From contig NZ_PYAL01000009.1 of assembly GCF_004121055.1 (NCBI RefSeq), positions 1 through 64,000 on the forward strand: DNA of 64,000 nucleotides, given 5' to 3'. Shown one piece after another: positions 26,023 to 34,629 of this stretch (positions within the stretch are counted from its first letter, which is position 1; the number at the start of each line of letters is the position of its first letter). The position numbers and the translations under genes are program-made. The stretch comes from Achromobacter aloeverae. Its GTDB lineage: Bacteria; Pseudomonadota; Gammaproteobacteria; Burkholderiales; Burkholderiaceae_B. Below the pieces are notes generated by a model. The model did no database searches. It was not told the DNA's origin and was given only the letters and a program-made list of their open reading frames with translations.

Positions 26023-26283
26023 ATGAGCGAGCTGACCGATCTTGACCGCACCCGCCTGCGCTGGCGGGCGCGGCGCGGTCTGCTCGAGAACGACCTGATT
26101 ATTACGAAGTACCTGGACGCGTACGAGTCGTCCTTGGCGAATGAGGACGTTGCCGCGCTGACGCAATTGTTCGAACTCGGCGACAACGACTTGCTCGATC
26201 TGTTGCTGGCGCGAAAAGAGCCGGAAGGTGACCTGGACACGCCGAAGCTACGCGAAATCATCCACAAGATGCGCGAGCTATAA
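26023..26283 (+). CDS. sdhE: FAD assembly factor SdhE
   Basis: 86-aa cytosolic helical protein (SdhE/Sdh5/YgfY family) needed for covalent attachment of FAD to SdhA. The conserved [11 protein letters not shown] motif (family RGxxExD) is at residues about 16-26. ATG 26023 is 7 bases after AGGAAAGG; a GTG at 26017 lies too close to that site. It sits between sdhB and gltA, the usual place in betaproteobacteria, and gltA starts 16 bases after its stop. Confidence 0.95.
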   Translation: MSELTDLDRTRLRWRARRGLLENDLIITKYLDAYESSLANEDVAALTQLFELGDNDLLDLLLARKEPEGDLDTPKLREIIHKMREL

Positions 26284-26299
26284 CTTAGAGAGGAATGTG

Positions 26300-27610
26300 A
26301 TGAAACTGTCAGACAAGAAAGCCACCCTATCATTTTCGGACGGCTCCGCTCCGATCGATTTTCCGATTTACCAGGGTACGGTAGGTCCGGACGTCATCGA
26401 CATTCGCAAGCTGTATGGCCAGACGGGCATGTTCACGTACGACCCCGGCTTCATGGCCACGGCCTCGTGCTCTTCGGCGATCACCTACATCGACGGCGAC
26501 AAGGGCGAGCTGCTGTATCGCGGCTACCCCATTGAACAGCTGGCGGTGAAGTGCGACTTCCTGGACATCTGCTACCTGATCCTGAATGGCGAACTGCCCG
26601 ATGCCGCTCAAAAGGCGGACTTCGACTCGCAAGTGACCCATCACACGATGGTCAACGAGCAGCTGCACTTCTTCCTGCGCGGCTTCCGCCGCGACGCGCA
26701 CCCGATGGCCGTGCTGACCGGCCTGGTCGGCGCGCTGTCGGCCTTCTATCACGACTCGCTGGACATCACCAATCCGCAACACCGCCACATCTCCGCGATC
26801 CGCCTGATCGCCAAGATGCCGACCCTGGTCGCGATGGCGTACAAGTACTCGCAGGGCCAGCCTTTCATCTATCCGCAGAACGACCTGTCGTACACCGGCA
26901 ACTTCCTGCGCATGATGTTCGCCACCCCGTGCGAGGACTACAAGGTGAACGAAGTGGTCGAGCGCGCGCTGGACCGCATCTTCATCCTGCATGCCGACCA
27001 CGAGCAGAACGCCTCGACCTCGACCGTGCGCCTGTGCGGTTCGTCGGGCACCAACCCGTTCGCCGCCATCGCGGCCGGCGTGGCGTGCCTGTGGGGTCCC
27101 GCTCACGGCGGCGCCAACGAAGCCTGCCTGCAGATGCTGGAGCAGCTGCAAGCCGAAGGCGGCGTGGCCAAGGTGGGCGAGTTCATGGAGAAGGTCAAGG
27201 ACAAGAACTCGGGCGTGCGCCTGATGGGCTTTGGCCACCGCGTCTACAAGAACTACGACCCGCGCGCCAAGCTGATGCAGCAGACGTGCAAGGAAGTGCT
27301 GGCGGCCCTGGGCCTGGAAAACGATCCGCTGTTCAAGCTCTCCATGGAGCTGGAGCGTATCGCCCTGGAAGACCAGTACTTCGTCGACCGCAAGCTGTAC
27401 CCGAACGTCGACTTCTACTCGGGCATCGTGCAGCGCGCCATCGGCATCCCGACCGCGCTGTTCACCGCCAACTTCGCGCTGGCCCGCACCGTGGGCTGGA
27501 TCGCCCAGTGGAATGAAATGCTGTCGGATCCCGATTACAAGATCGGCCGTCCGCGCCAGCTGTTCACGGGTTCGGTGACCCGCGACGTGCCGGACCGCAA
27601 GAAGAAGTAA
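26300..27610 (+). CDS. gltA: Citrate synthase (type II, hexameric)
   Basis: 436-aa TCA-cycle enzyme condensing acetyl-CoA and oxaloacetate. Active-site segments [28 protein letters not shown] and [15 protein letters not shown] are all present. The N-terminal domain (residues about 1-55) marks the NADH-sensitive hexameric type found in Gram-negative bacteria. ATG 26300 is preceded by AGAGAGGAATG. Last gene of the sdh operon, followed by a strong terminator at 27674. Confidence 0.97.
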   Translation: MKLSDKKATLSFSDGSAPIDFPIYQGTVGPDVIDIRKLYGQTGMFTYDPGFMATASCSSAITYIDGDKGELLYRGYPIEQLAVKCDFLDICYLILNGELPDAAQKADFDSQVTHHTMVNEQLHFFLRGFRRDAHPMAVLTGLVGALSAFYHDSLDITNPQHRHISAIRLIAKMPTLVAMAYKYSQGQPFIYPQNDLSYTGNFLRMMFATPCEDYKVNEVVERALDRIFILHADHEQNASTSTVRLCGSSGTNPFAAIAAGVACLWGPAHGGANEACLQMLEQLQAEGGVAKVGEFMEKVKDKNSGVRLMGFGHRVYKNYDPRAKLMQQTCKEVLAALGLENDPLFKLSMELERIALEDQYFVDRKLYPNVDFYSGIVQRAIGIPTALFTANFALARTVGWIAQWNEMLSDPDYKIGRPRQLFTGSVTRDVPDRKKK

Positions 27611-27673
27611 TCCCTGGCGCCGTTCCCCCGCGGCCTGTCGGCGCGGGGCCGGCCCACGTGGTTCGCGAAGGAG

Positions 27674-27704
27674 AAAGGCCTGTGCCATGCGCACAGGCCT
27701 TTTT
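27674..27704 (+). terminator. Intrinsic terminator after gltA
   Basis: AAAGGCCTGTGC and GCACAGGCCTTT arms (12 bp, perfect) around a 5-nt loop, ending in five T residues, 63 bases after the gltA stop. It ends the sdhCDAB-sdhE-gltA transcript. Confidence 0.92.
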
Positions 27705-27737
27705 CATTGCGCGATGCGCTTTATCCGTTTACTCGGC

Positions 27738-28883
27738 TTATTCCGACCACGTCCAGCATTGGTCTTTTCTCTTGTCGTAGTAAACCTCGCGACCGTTGGC
27801 GGTCGGTTCGCAGGCGCTCCAGCGCAGGTGGAAGCGACCGTCCTTGGGATCGACGTCGGCCCATGCTTCGTAGCTTTCTCCGCCACGGATATTCCACGCG
27901 GAATTGGTGCCGTCCACGCAGGGCTTGCCGCCGTTGAAGTCGCACCAGGAAACCAACAAGGCCTGGGAGCAGGTGTTCTGCATCTTGTACCAGTACATAC
28001 CCTTGACGTCCCGGTCCATGCGGATGTCGGTGGGCTTGATGCATTGCTTGCCGAGGTTCTTCAACACGACGCGCTTCCTGCCGCCACTGCCCTGCTGGCT
28101 GGCCGCGTCATTCGCCGCCCGCAGCGTGTCGGAACGGGGACCGTACTTGCCGGAAAGTGCGTCGCGATGCTGGCGAGCCACGATGCCGGCCGCGGCGGCC
28201 GGCGTCCACTCGACGACCTTTACCGGCTTCTGCCTGCCCATGTCCCTTAAGAAGTCGTTGTACTCCGACGCCTTGATGCAGCCCGCTTCGGTGTATATCT
28301 TGCGCTCGGACTTGATATAGCTTTTCCACAGCTGGCCCAGCTTCGTATCGTCGTCGTAGAAGCCGTGAGGCGTGGCGTCGAAGGTGAAGATCTTCGTGAT
28401 GAAAGCCGAGCCGCCCGCGAAGGATGCGCGCCCGCCCGGCGGCGGTTCGTCATAGACGTACGCCGCGCAGAATTGCGCTGTTCCCGTCGCCGGCGTGCCA
28501 GGGGCGGTGGCAGCCCGACTGTCACCCGCGCCGGCGGCACGCGACTGCTCCCGGGCCGGAACCTGGGTGCCGCCGCCGGGTGACTTTGCGCCCGCCGAGG
28601 ACAATTGCGCGACCCTTTGCTGCATCGCGGCTCGCCTGCACGCCACCATGGGCACGTTGCGCGTGTTCGCCCCCGTATTCTCGTAAAGCGCCAGCGTTTC
28701 CCGCGCCAGGCCCAGGTCGTTCGTATTCACCCGCTTGTTGAAGCGGTCTATGGATTGTTGCGCGAGCTCGGCGGCGCCCGGGCCGTACTGCGCGCGCGCC
28801 TCCGCCTCGCAGGCGGCTCGTGACGCGGCCGGGACGGCGGATACCGCCGCCATGGCGACAAGGACCAGGGGTCGTGCGTACAT
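27738..28883 (-). CDS. Secreted protein of unknown function with a Cys-rich C-terminal domain
   Basis: 381-aa protein with a clear signal peptide (MYARPLVLVAMAAVSAVPAASRA, cleavage before ACEAEA at about residue 23), so it is periplasmic or exported. A helical N-terminal part (about 24-95) is followed by a Gly/Ala/Pro-rich linker (about 100-140), then a middle domain and a C-terminal domain (about 275-381). The last has regularly spaced Cys and Trp: GKQCIKP, QNTCSQALLVSWCDF, KPCVDG, SACEPT, DQCWTW. Six cysteines there suggest disulfides. The ATG at 28883 has CGGAGC upstream; earlier ATGs exist at 28901 and 28946. I do not recognise the family. It stands alone between the gltA terminator and an AEC gene. 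Confidence 0.75.
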   Translation of the reverse strand: MYARPLVLVAMAAVSAVPAASRAACEAEARAQYGPGAAELAQQSIDRFNKRVNTNDLGLARETLALYENTGANTRNVPMVACRRAAMQQRVAQLSSAGAKSPGGGTQVPAREQSRAAGAGDSRAATAPGTPATGTAQFCAAYVYDEPPPGGRASFAGGSAFITKIFTFDATPHGFYDDDTKLGQLWKSYIKSERKIYTEAGCIKASEYNDFLRDMGRQKPVKVVEWTPAAAAGIVARQHRDALSGKYGPRSDTLRAANDAASQQGSGGRKRVVLKNLGKQCIKPTDIRMDRDVKGMYWYKMQNTCSQALLVSWCDFNGGKPCVDGTNSAWNIRGGESYEAWADVDPKDGRFHLRWSACEPTANGREVYYDKRKDQCWTWSE

Positions 28884-29033
28884 GACAATGCTCCGGTTCA
28901 TTGCGGCGCGGTCCATCCTCCGCGCTACGCGCGGGACGGTGGCCATGGTGGGGGAATCCGCCGCATCGGGGAATTATTCAGCGGCGGGCGGCGCGGGCGC
29001 ATCACCAAAGTGGGGGATGCCGCGCCAGGCCGG

Positions 29034-29960
29034 CTAGATCCAGGAGGTGAAAAGCAGTACCGATGCCGGCAGCGAGATACCGGCGACGACGGTTTGCACG
29101 GCGATGATGCCGGCCATCAGCGGCGCATCGCCGCCCAGTTGGCGCGCCATGATGTAGGACGAAGACGCGGTGGGCAGCGCCTGGAAAATGATCGCGGCCG
29201 TGGCCGCCGGGCCGCTCAAGGCGAAGAGGTGGCAGGCCAGCACGGTGACCAGGGGCATCAGCGCGAACTTGAATATCGACGCGAATATCGTCGGTCGCAT
29301 CCAGGAGCGCGCGGCGCCGAAATCCAGGGCCGCGCCGACGCACAGCAGGCCCAGCGGCAGCGACGCCTGCCCCAGCGACTTGAGCACTTGCTCGAATACC
29401 CCCGGCAGCGGGAAGTCCGTCGCCTTCAGGGCTATGCCCAGCACGCTGGCGACGACCAGCGGATTCAAGGCGAGCTGCTTCAGCACGTTCTTCAGGGACA
29501 GCTGGCCGATATTCCCATAACGCGCGAAGACCAGCACGCACAGCACATTGACGGTGGGGATGATGGCGGCATTGGCGACGGCGGCGAGCGCGACCCCCTG
29601 GGCGCCCAGCAGCCCCGCCGCGGCTGAGATGCCGACATAGTTGTTGAACCGGATGCCGCCCTGGAAGATGGACGTGAAGGCCGGATTGCCGACACCGGCC
29701 GTGCGGCGCGTCGCCAGGACCAGCAGGGCCACGATGGTGGTGGAGCAGACCAGGGTCGCCACCATCGCCTTGATGGGCAGTCCGTCCAGCTTGGCCGTCG
29801 CCAGGCCGTGGACGAAGAGGGCGGGCAGCAGGATGTAGTAGCTCAGGCGCTCGGCCTGGGCCCAGAACGGATCGGACAGGACCTTGCGGCGGCGTAGCTC
29901 CCACCCTAGCGCAATCAATAATGCGATCGGCGCAACCGAGGCGAGCAACGCGGTAATCAT
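29034..29960 (-). CDS. AEC family transporter
   Basis: 308-aa inner-membrane protein of the auxin efflux carrier (AEC) family, which in bacteria includes malate and other organic acid permeases. Ten hydrophobic segments fill the chain. Family features are the broken helix GGIRFNNYVGISAA near residue 105 and SLPLGLLCVGAALDF near 210. The start at 29960 follows AGGGAGACTGA. It lies downstream of a LysR gene on the same strand, 177 bases away. The substrate is unknown. Confidence 0.9.
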   Translation of the reverse strand: MITALLASVAPIALLIALGWELRRRKVLSDPFWAQAERLSYYILLPALFVHGLATAKLDGLPIKAMVATLVCSTTIVALLVLATRRTAGVGNPAFTSIFQGGIRFNNYVGISAAAGLLGAQGVALAAVANAAIIPTVNVLCVLVFARYGNIGQLSLKNVLKQLALNPLVVASVLGIALKATDFPLPGVFEQVLKSLGQASLPLGLLCVGAALDFGAARSWMRPTIFASIFKFALMPLVTVLACHLFALSGPAATAAIIFQALPTASSSYIMARQLGGDAPLMAGIIAVQTVVAGISLPASVLLFTSWI

Positions 29961-30137
29961 TCAGTCTCCCTGTTCTTTTCTACCGACTCCATGGCAAGCG
30001 ACGCAATGGCTGGATGCAGAACGATAGCGCCGTGGATCAATAAAGCAAAACGATAAATAATCCGGTTTGGCTTGAAAAAAATTTGTGGATCGGGGGGCGC
30101 TGGGGGGCGCGGATGAATTGCGGGATAGATTGCCCGA

Positions 30138-31058
30138 TCAATCGCCGGCTCGACCGCCATCGAGCCGGTCATGGTGCGCGGCATGCCGTTCCGCGCATTC
30201 CTGGATCTCGTGGGCCACGGCCTGGGCGAATTGCAGGGATGGCCTGCCTGCCCGCTCCAGGATGACGACCTTGCGGTGTCGCTGCGGGCTGCCGAAGGGC
30301 AGGCAGGTCAGGCCCTGGCTGGTGGCCAGCTTGCTGGTGAACAGCGGTACGATGCCCGCGCCCAGGCCCTTGGAGACCATCTGCACGATGGCCTCCAGGT
30401 CATCGAGCTCCATGCCGATGTCGACCTTCAGCTTCTGCTTGCGCAGTTCGCGTGTGATGGTGCGGCCGGCCCAGGAGTGCTGGTCGAAACGTATCAGCGG
30501 ATACTCCTGCAGGATGCGCCGGGCATCCTTGTTCGCGGCCTCGCGCGGGGCGACGATCCAGTAGTCCTCCCGGTAAAGCGGCGTGCTGACCAGGTCCGGC
30601 GGATGGGGCTTGACCGGTTCCGTGGTGATGGCCACATCCAGTTCGTCATTGGTCAGGCGTACCGCGAGTTCCGCGGACAGGCCCGATGACACCAGGATGC
30701 GCAGCTTGGGATGCTGGGCCTGCAATTGCGCAAGCGCGGTGGGCAGGATGTCGGCGAAGATGGACCGTATCGCCCCCAGCCGCAGCCGGCCCGACAGCTT
30801 TTCGCTTTCCACCAGTTCGGTATGCAAGCCATCGTACAAGGCGAGAATCTCGTGCGCCCGTTCCAGCACGATCTTGCCGGCATCCGTGAGCGTCGGCACG
30901 CGGTGCGACCGGTCGAAAAGGGCGGCGTTGAACTCGCGCTCCAGTTGTCGCACCTGCACGCTGACGGCGGACTGGGTGAGGAACACCGCTTCGGCCGCGC
31001 GTACGAACGAACCATGCTGCGCGATGGCGACCAGGGTTCTCAACGCGCGTAGGGACAT
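30138..31058 (-). CDS. LysR family transcriptional regulator
   Basis: 306-aa LysR regulator with HTH at residues about 2-60 (GSFVRAAEAVFLTQSAVSVQVRQL) and a periplasmic-binding-protein-like effector domain from about 88 (LSGRLRLGAIRSIFADILP). ATG 31058 is chosen by alignment to the usual MSLRALRTLV start; no strong ribosome site is visible. The AEC transporter gene follows in the same direction and is the likely target. Confidence 0.9.
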   Translation of the reverse strand: MSLRALRTLVAIAQHGSFVRAAEAVFLTQSAVSVQVRQLEREFNAALFDRSHRVPTLTDAGKIVLERAHEILALYDGLHTELVESEKLSGRLRLGAIRSIFADILPTALAQLQAQHPKLRILVSSGLSAELAVRLTNDELDVAITTEPVKPHPPDLVSTPLYREDYWIVAPREAANKDARRILQEYPLIRFDQHSWAGRTITRELRKQKLKVDIGMELDDLEAIVQMVSKGLGAGIVPLFTSKLATSQGLTCLPFGSPQRHRKVVILERAGRPSLQFAQAVAHEIQECAERHAAHHDRLDGGRAGD

Positions 31059-31171
31059 GAGGACAGGGTTCCGGGAGGGGGCAGGGCGTCGACGTCGATA
31101 CGATTGTATTCCTCCACCTGCAATGGACAGTCGGGCGGGTTCGAGGACGTGTCCTTGCCGGCGCGGGTGCA

Positions 31172-31197
31172 AACCCCCGGCCTGAAGAGGCCGGGGT
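31172..31197 (-). terminator. Probable terminator after leuA
   Basis: CCCCGGCC-N6-GGCCGGGG hairpin (31176-31197), followed on the minus strand by a short G-T3 tract, 22 bases past the leuA stop. The T tract is short, so the strength is uncertain. Confidence 0.55.
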
Positions 31198-31218
31198 GCC
31201 TTTGCTGGAACGCGATGC

Positions 31219-32952
31219 TCAAGACGGACGGGCGGCGTCCGTCCCGTAGCGTGTCGCCGCGCTGAGGACCGCCAGGATGGAGGCGGTGACGATGTTGGCG
31301 TGCCTGCCTACGCCGAAGCGCGACCCGGGCACACCGGGCCAGGCGGTTTCGACGATGGCGATGGCCGACGCGTCGGCGCCGCTGCCCAGGCTGCGTTCTT
31401 CATAGCTGTCGATGCGCAGGGGCAGGGCGAGGGCGGCGACGGCGGCGGCGATGGGGCCGTTGCCGGCGCCTTGCCGCACGTGGACCGAGCCGTCCGGGGC
31501 GTAGAACTCCAGTTCCATGCCCTGGCCTTCCTCGCATTCGTAGAGGCGATGGCGCCGATAGGTGTAAGCACGGGGCACACCGTCGGAACGCCCGTCCGCC
31601 GTCCGGCCCGACGCGGCAGGCACGCCGTCGGGCGCCAGGGACGGCGCCAGATAGGTCTTCTCGAACAAGGCCCAGATCTGCTCGCTGGTCAGCTCCGTCT
31701 CGCTGGCGTCGGCCTGCGCCTGCACGATGGCGCTGAACTCGACCTGCATGCGGCGCGGCATGACCACGCCGTGGTCGCGTTGCAGCAGGAAGGCGATGCC
31801 GCCCTTGCCGGACTGGCTGTTGACCCGCACGATGCTGTCATAGGTACGTCCCAGGTCATGCGGATCGATGGGCAGGTAGGGAACGCGCCATGGCCCGTCG
31901 GGGTCCTGCGCCGCGAAGCCCTTGGCGATGGCGTCCTGGTGCGATCCGGAGAAGGCGGTGAAGACCAGGTCGCCGACATAGGGGTGGCGCGGGTGGATAG
32001 GCAGGGCGGTGCACTCCTCGGCGATGCGCGCGACCGCGGCGATATCGGAGAAGTCCAGGCCCGGCGCGATGCCCTGCGTATAAAGGTTCAAGGCCAGCGT
32101 CACGACATCCAGGTTGCCGCTGCGCTCGCCATTGCCGAACAGGCAGCCCTCCACCCGCTGCGCGCCGGCCAGCATGGCCTGCTCGGCGCACGCCACGCCG
32201 GTGCCGCGGTCGTTGTGCGGATGCACGGACAGCACGATGTGCTCACGGCGTTCCAGGCGGCGGTCCATCCACTCGATCTGGTCGGCGAAGACGTTGGGCG
32301 TGGAGACTTCCACCGTGGTCGGCAGGTTGACGATCATGGGCCGTTGCGGCCCCGCGTCCCACGCCCGGATGGCGGCATTGCAGACGGCCAGCGACACGTC
32401 GAGCTCGGCCATGCAGAAGGTCTCGGGCGAGTACTGCAGGATCCATTCCGTTTCCGGGTGCGCGGCGGTCAGTGTCCGCAGCAAGCCGATATGGCGCTCG
32501 ACCATGGCGATGATCTCCGGCACGCGCATGTTGAACACGATCTCGCGCCACGCCGGCGCGATGGCATTGTAGAAATGCACGATTACGCGGCGCGCGCCGG
32601 CGACGCTGCGCACGGTGGCCTCGATCAGGTCCTCGCGCAATTGCGTGATGACCATGGGCGTGACGTCTGCCGGAATCAGGTCGGCGTCGATCAGGTGGCG
32701 CACGATCTCATAGTCGGTGCGCGACGCGGACGGAAAGCCGACTTCGATTTCCTTGAAACCGATGCGCACCAGTTCATGGAACAGGCGCAGCTTGCGCTCG
32801 CGGTTCATCGGCTCGAACAGCGCCTGGTTGCCGTCGCGCAGGTCGGTGGACAACCAGACCGGCGCCTGGGTCAGCGTGCGCGCGGGCCACTGGCGGTCGG
32901 GAATGTCGACGGCGGGGAGGGCGCGATAGCGGGTGGAAGGATGGGACAGCAT
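31219..32952 (-). CDS. leuA: 2-isopropylmalate synthase
   Basis: 577-aa enzyme that condenses acetyl-CoA with 2-ketoisovalerate in the first step of leucine synthesis. It is the longer LeuA form (about 560 aa) seen in many proteobacteria and actinobacteria. The HMGL-like barrel (residues about 30-310) has STDLRDGNQAL (metal-site Asp) and HPHNDRGTGVACAEQA (metal-site His-x-His). The GNGERSGNLDV motif follows, and the C-terminal allosteric domain (about 440-577) binds leucine in relatives. ATG 32952 is 5 bases after GAGG. That ribosome site can be sequestered by the upstream leader RNA (32955-33035). A transcribed leader peptide precedes it. No other leu genes are adjacent. Confidence 0.96.
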   Translation of the reverse strand: MLSHPSTRYRALPAVDIPDRQWPARTLTQAPVWLSTDLRDGNQALFEPMNRERKLRLFHELVRIGFKEIEVGFPSASRTDYEIVRHLIDADLIPADVTPMVITQLREDLIEATVRSVAGARRVIVHFYNAIAPAWREIVFNMRVPEIIAMVERHIGLLRTLTAAHPETEWILQYSPETFCMAELDVSLAVCNAAIRAWDAGPQRPMIVNLPTTVEVSTPNVFADQIEWMDRRLERREHIVLSVHPHNDRGTGVACAEQAMLAGAQRVEGCLFGNGERSGNLDVVTLALNLYTQGIAPGLDFSDIAAVARIAEECTALPIHPRHPYVGDLVFTAFSGSHQDAIAKGFAAQDPDGPWRVPYLPIDPHDLGRTYDSIVRVNSQSGKGGIAFLLQRDHGVVMPRRMQVEFSAIVQAQADASETELTSEQIWALFEKTYLAPSLAPDGVPAASGRTADGRSDGVPRAYTYRRHRLYECEEGQGMELEFYAPDGSVHVRQGAGNGPIAAAVAALALPLRIDSYEERSLGSGADASAIAIVETAWPGVPGSRFGVGRHANIVTASILAVLSAATRYGTDAARPS

Positions 32953-32954
32953 GG

Positions 32955-33035
32955 GGACCTCGGATAGGGTATCGGACAGACCTGATTCCCCTGCTTGCGG
33001 GAAGCTGCCGAGGTCCGGGGTCAGGGGGAATCAGG
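32955..33035 (-). promoter_or_regulatory. leuA attenuator: interleaved complementary arms hiding the ribosome site
   Basis: In mRNA order the arms are D (33035-33022), C (33016-33008), B (32993-32981) and A (32963-32955). D pairs with B (13 bp with one bulged C). C pairs with A (9 bp, perfect, GGACCTCGG with CCGAGGTCC). A contains the GAGG ribosome site of leuA and ends 2 bases before its ATG. The arms interleave, so one pair hinders the other. D coincides with the last codons and stop of the leader peptide. The expected logic is: leucine shortage, ribosome stalls, D-B forms, leuA is open. With leucine present the terminating ribosome covers D, C-A forms and leuA is closed. Confidence 0.72.
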
Positions 33036-33122
33036 ATAGGTGGGTACGCAGGCGCATGCGTGCCGACCCCGGCCGGGAGGCAGGGGTAGTAGTCGTTGCA
33101 CGGACAGCCAAGTAGCGGACAT
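33021..33122 (-). CDS. leuA leader peptide (33 codons)
   Basis: Short reading frame upstream of leuA on the same strand: ATG at 33122, TGA at 33023-33021. Codons 10-14 read CGA CTA CTA CCC CTG, that is Arg-Leu-Leu-Pro-Leu; a further CTG is codon 6. CTA is a rare leucine codon in DNA of this composition, and two in a row is a strong sign of a leucine-sensing leader. AGG lies 7 bases before the ATG. The last five codons coincide exactly with arm D of the attenuator. The peptide itself probably has no other role. A candidate -10 box TATAGT is at 33160-33155. Confidence 0.7.
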   Translation of the reverse strand: MSATWLSVQRLLPLPPGRGRHACACVPTYPDSP

Positions 33123-33154
33123 GAGCCTGGGGCGGGGGATGTGTTCCGCCTGGT

Positions 33155-33160
33155 ACTATA
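33155..33160 (-). promoter_or_regulatory. Candidate -10 box for the leuA leader transcript
   Basis: TATAGT on the minus strand, about 33 bases upstream of the leader peptide ATG, which would give a start of transcription near 33148. I see no good -35 match at the usual distance, so this is tentative. Confidence 0.35.
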
Positions 33161-33266
33161 GATTTCCTCCGGCCGCGTGGCTGTCGCGTGACAGACAAGC
33201 GATGCGGTGAAAGAGACAGGGGCGGACTTGTCGTCCCGGACAGCGCCATATCCCCTTCGAGGCTTT

Positions 33267-33303
33267 AATTGTTCCCTATGGAGTCCTATTTAATGGAATA
33301 ATT
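33267..33303. promoter_or_regulatory. Imperfect dyad upstream of the HTH gene
   Basis: AATTGTTCC (33267-33275) and GGAATAATT (33295-33303) are 9-bp arms with one mismatch in an AT-rich stretch just before the excisionase-type HTH gene. It may be its promoter/operator. Confidence 0.4.
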
Positions 33304-33331
33304 GGGAGTATTTTGACGTTCCCGCCTACCC

Positions 33332-33745
33332 ATGTTCCTGACTGTCGAAGACGCGGCCGCCCGCCTGCGCATTCATCCGAAAACCGTCCTGCGCTATATC
33401 CGCGAGCAACGCCTGCCGGCTGCCAAGATCGGCAAGTCCTATCGAATCGCCGATGCCGACCTGGCCGCGTTCGCGCCGACGCGCGCGACAGCGGCCGCGC
33501 CGCGCAGCGCGCGAGCGACCTGCATCGTGGATATCCCCGATGCATCCCAAGCCCTGCATCGTTACCTCGCGCGGTCCTTGCACGCAATGACGGCAGGCCG
33601 GCCAGCGCGCGACGCCCCGATGCGGGTGGACTTGGCCTACGATCCCGCCACCAGCCAGTTGAAGGTCATCGTCATGGCGACGCCGGCGGATACGGCCGCG
33701 CTGCTGTCCGCGCTGCAGACCTTGCTCGAAAACGGTGCTCGATGA
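33332..33745 (+). CDS. Excisionase-type helix-turn-helix protein
   Basis: 137-aa protein with a MerR/excisionase-like winged HTH at residues about 1-50 (LTVEDAAARLRIHPKTVLRY, then KSYRIADADLAAF). The tail of about 85 residues is uncharacterised, with an alpha/beta pattern (CIVDIPDASQALHRYL; MRVDLAYDPATSQLKVIVMA) that could be a ligand-sensing or dimerisation domain. It is too long for a phage excisionase, and no integrase is near. The stop overlaps the ATG of the hydrolase gene (ATGA), so the three genes to 35017 form one translationally coupled unit. It probably regulates that unit (inference). Confidence 0.82.
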   Translation: MFLTVEDAAARLRIHPKTVLRYIREQRLPAAKIGKSYRIADADLAAFAPTRATAAAPRSARATCIVDIPDASQALHRYLARSLHAMTAGRPARDAPMRVDLAYDPATSQLKVIVMATPADTAALLSALQTLLENGAR

Positions 33746-34629
33746 GCCGGTCCCCCGTGCATTTCAAGACGCCGCGGCACGCCCGGGCGGTGGGGGAGGC
33801 CTATGCCGCGGCCGTGGCGCATTGGCCCGCCGGCCACCGTCGCATCGAGCTGGTCACCGGGCAGGGGCGCACGCACGTGATCGTGTGCGGACGCGCGGAT
33901 GCGCCGCCGCTGGTGCTGTTGCATGGCGCTGCGAGCACGGCCGCGAGCTGGCTGCATTACGTGACCGCATGGGCCGCGCACTTCCATATCCATGCCGTCG
34001 ATGTGATCGGCGAGGCAGGGCCCAGCGCGGCCTCGCGTCCTCCGCTGTCCGGCGACGCCCATGCGCGCTGGCTGGCGGAGGTGCTCGACGGCTTGCGGCT
34101 GGAACGGGCCGCTTTCGCTGGCATCTCGCTGGGCGCATGGCTGGCGCTGGACCTGGCGCTGCGATGCCCCCGCCGTGTCAAACGCTTGGCCTTGCTGTGC
34201 CCGCCGGGGATCGGGCGGCAACGCGCGTTCCTCTGGTGGGCCTTGCCCTTGTTGGCGCTGGGCGAGAGCGGTCGCGCCATCGTCCGGCGGCAAGTGCTGG
34301 GCGAACTGCCCCGGCCGGTCACGCCCGCCGAGCTGGCGAGCCGGCGCCTGATGGATGAGATAGACCGGGGCTTCAGGCCGCGCCGGGAAACCATTCCGGT
34401 CTTCGCCGACGAGGCCTTGCAGGGGCTGCGGGCGCCCACGCTGGTCATTGTCGGCGGTCGGGACGTCATGCTCGATTCCCGTCATACCCGCGACCGCCTG
34501 GGCCGTCTTGCACCACAAGCCCGTGTCGAATTGCTTCCGGCGCAGCGCCACTTCATCCACGGGCAACGCGAAAGGATCCTGGATTTTCTTTGTGAAGGCG
34601 ACGATCACGATGACCGATCATGCCGTTGA
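33742..34629 (+). CDS. Alpha/beta-fold hydrolase
   Basis: 295-aa protein with the alpha/beta hydrolase fold. The oxyanion loop is LLHGAAS (residues about 58-64), the nucleophile elbow is GISLGAW (Ser near residue 131), the acid region is LVIVGGRDVMLD (Asp near 244), and the catalytic His is in LPAQRHFIH (near 274). All members of the triad are in place. The substrate is unknown; similarity is to carboxylesterase/lactonase-like members. It overlaps the HTH gene by 4 bases and the DUF4180 gene by 20. Confidence 0.85.
   Translation: MSRSPVHFKTPRHARAVGEAYAAAVAHWPAGHRRIELVTGQGRTHVIVCGRADAPPLVLLHGAASTAASWLHYVTAWAAHFHIHAVDVIGEAGPSAASRPPLSGDAHARWLAEVLDGLRLERAAFAGISLGAWLALDLALRCPRRVKRLALLCPPGIGRQRAFLWWALPLLALGESGRAIVRRQVLGELPRPVTPAELASRRLMDEIDRGFRPRRETIPVFADEALQGLRAPTLVIVGGRDVMLDSRHTRDRLGRLAPQARVELLPAQRHFIHGQRERILDFLCEGDDHDDRSCR

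Noticed and set aside
33313-33741. N-terminal extension of the alpha/beta hydrolase over the HTH gene
   Set aside because: The true start is at 33742 by the overlap with the HTH stop and by the length of relatives. The upstream text is the HTH gene read in another frame.
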